DNA of 64,000 nt from Numida meleagris (taxonomy: Eukaryota; Chordata; Aves; Galliformes; Numididae): contig NC_034412.1 in the NCBI RefSeq assembly GCF_002078875.1, positions 29,671,333 to 29,735,332 of the forward strand. Direction: 5' to 3'. The position numbers were made by a program, and so were the translations under genes. Of the stretch, positions 62,558 through 64,000 are shown in pieces (within the stretch, counting starts at the first letter, position 1; the number at the start of each line of letters is the position of its first letter). Below the pieces are notes generated by a model that searched no databases, was not told the origin of the DNA, and was given only the letters and a program-made list of their open reading frames with translations.

Positions 62558-63698
62558 ATTGCTACTTTACTCCCATGTAGAAGGAAAAATAAATTACCAT
62601 CAAATTAGATAGTGGCATATAGGGCTTTTATGTAAATCAGGAGAAGAGGTTAAGTAGTTGTAAAAAAGGCTTTAGCCCCGGGAAACATGAAAAGTGGACT
62701 GTTTCAGATTTTATATGCCTTGGATTTTTAGAAGGACAGCATATCTGAAGCTTTGTTTAAAAAAGCCACAGTTTGGACTGTGGTTTTTGAAATACATGAA
62801 GCCAGTAAAATGAAATCAGGGTCTTAGGGATGAAAATTTAATAAGGAAAAGAAAACCCTAAATAATGCAGGGAAATATCATGGATATTTGAACATTTTGT
62901 TTCAGAATATATGGTACACATTGTTGTTTCTTAGAGCACAAAAAACTCATACTCTTTTTTTTTTCCAGGTGTTGGCACAAGTGAGAAGAACTGCTGTGAG
63001 ATGGAGGGACAGAAGCTGGCATCCTCTGTTCTCTTCAGTAACTATGCTAAGTCTGTTTTGTTGATTGCTCTTGGTAGGCATGAAGGAGAACACAAGCTGT
63101 AGGTTCAGCAGATCTGGGTATGGTACGTATATTCAAAATGTAAGCAACACAAAAGATGTGGATTTAGCCACTATTCCCTTACTTGGGCATCCTTACTAAT
63201 ATCCTTTTGACTAAATTTCAGAGCCTGGCTGGCTGTGACTGCAGTTATTGGCTCATATATTATACTGTAAGGATGCCCCATTGGATAACAATGCTAGTAA
63301 GTGGCAGCAGTTTGCTTATTGGAGGACATGGAAGAAAATTAACAAATTTGCTATTTGGGTTAGAAATCCTATGCCATAATAGCGTTATCTATCCAGATCT
63401 TGTATGTGTATTGGAATTGTGTGATATTAAGCACCTAAAAAACACAATTCTGCATTAAAACATAGTCTAATTTTGAGTCATTCACACTCACATGTACGTC
63501 ATAACACAGAAGATGGAGCGACTTAAAATATTTATGGTATTGTGCTGTAACATATCTTTATGCAATCCCTACATTTACATTTCATTTAGCTGTTATCCTG
63601 CCCTTAGGGAAATCTCTTTTGCCCAAGAATGCACATTCTCTGTAACAAAAAGGATCACAAAAAAAGAACTGTAGCAATATTTATAGAAGGAAGAAGTA

Positions 63699-63735
63699 TC
63701 TGAAAATTCACCATTTTATGATGGTGAATTTCAGA
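63699..63735. other. Short inverted repeat (hairpin)
   Basis: TCTGAAAATTCACCAT and ATGGTGAATTTCAGA pair over about 15 bases with one bulge and a six-base loop. It is too short for a standard pre-miRNA. Confidence 0.7.
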
Positions 63736-63904
63736 AGGTGAATGGTAGTTTGCCAGTGGCCTAGGAAAAACAAACCAAAATAAACTCTAGGGAAATTATT
63801 GCTTCTGATAGAGTCACAGTTAAAAATGAGGAGAGCTTTGCCCAAAATTGAGGTTCAGCAGAAGCTCAAAGCCACATGACTTGAAAGCAAATCAAAAGTG
63901 GAAG

Positions 63905-63980
63905 AATGGTCTTTTGATCAAGGCACTGACCTGAGAGCAAGTACAGGTTCACGTCTTCACTCTGCTACATACTTCCTGTC
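63905..63980 (+). mobile_element. Possible MIR-like tRNA-derived SINE fragment
   Basis: GGTTCACGTCT (63946-63956) resembles a tRNA B box. The order TGGTC...GGCACTGACCTGAGAG, GGTTCACGTCTTCACTCTGC, TACATACTTCCTGT follows the MIR head. The A box is poor and the match is by eye, so confidence is low. The element would run to the window edge. Confidence 0.35.
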
Positions 63981-64000
63981 TTTATATCTACTGTCTCTGT

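Larger units (their letters stand above)
60471..63904. other. Intergenic, no gene seen
   Basis: A 112-codon frame at 60501-60839 has no recognised family. An A14/(GAAA)n microsatellite lies at 62525-62557 and a short hairpin at 63699-63735. Confidence 0.6.

Noticed and set aside
1..64000. CRISPR arrays, bacterial operons, phage genes, canonical tRNA or rRNA genes
   Set aside because: No regularly spaced repeats, ribosome-binding sites or intact cloverleaf sequence was found. The window is vertebrate nuclear DNA.

Overview
The window looks like vertebrate nuclear DNA from a bird, most likely a galliform such as chicken. The coding part is one intron-rich gene with GT-AG splice sites and a CpG-island promoter. 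The repeats are typically avian: CR1 LINE fragments with ATTCTATG-type 3' ends, a Galluhop-like mariner remnant, and a solo LTR. No bacterial-style operon, CRISPR array or phage feature was seen. Species and chromosome cannot be fixed from the sequence alone.

Positions 1-18960 hold USP38 on the minus strand, a ubiquitin-specific protease. I traced all ten coding exons by hand. They join in frame at GT-AG junctions into a 3114-base CDS (840-18517, reverse) that encodes 1037 residues. The catalytic Cys455, His855 and Asp914 are present, as are two CxxC pairs of the finger region. Exon 1 and the promoter lie in a strong CpG island (about 17650-18960). The start codon has an optimal Kozak context, and CCAAT boxes, ETS-like motifs and a G-quadruplex-prone run lie upstream. 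The 3'UTR runs from 839 towards the left edge. The introns carry three CR1 insertions, all opposite in direction to USP38, and an old mariner fragment.

Positions 18960-64000 contain no coding exon that I can support. This is AT-rich intergenic or far-upstream sequence. It carries CR1 fragments (47896-48071, 57891-58319, 60043-60470), an internally deleted mariner with TIRs and TA flanks (46910-47445), a 513-bp solo LTR with a 5-bp target duplication (53308-53820), and the end of a second copy of that LTR running into an assembly gap (45299-45971). There are also microsatellites, AT palindromes and weakly supported ancient repeats. In other amniotes USP38 lies head to head with INPP4B, with GAB1 beyond its 3' end. 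The right part may therefore belong to the USP38-INPP4B interval, but no INPP4B exon was recognised.

I found no new multi-gene system. The points most worth a second look are the LTR pair with its gap, the mariner remnant, the doubled CR1 in intron 2, the USP38 promoter and possible non-AUG N-terminal extension, and a few hairpins and candidate conserved non-coding blocks.
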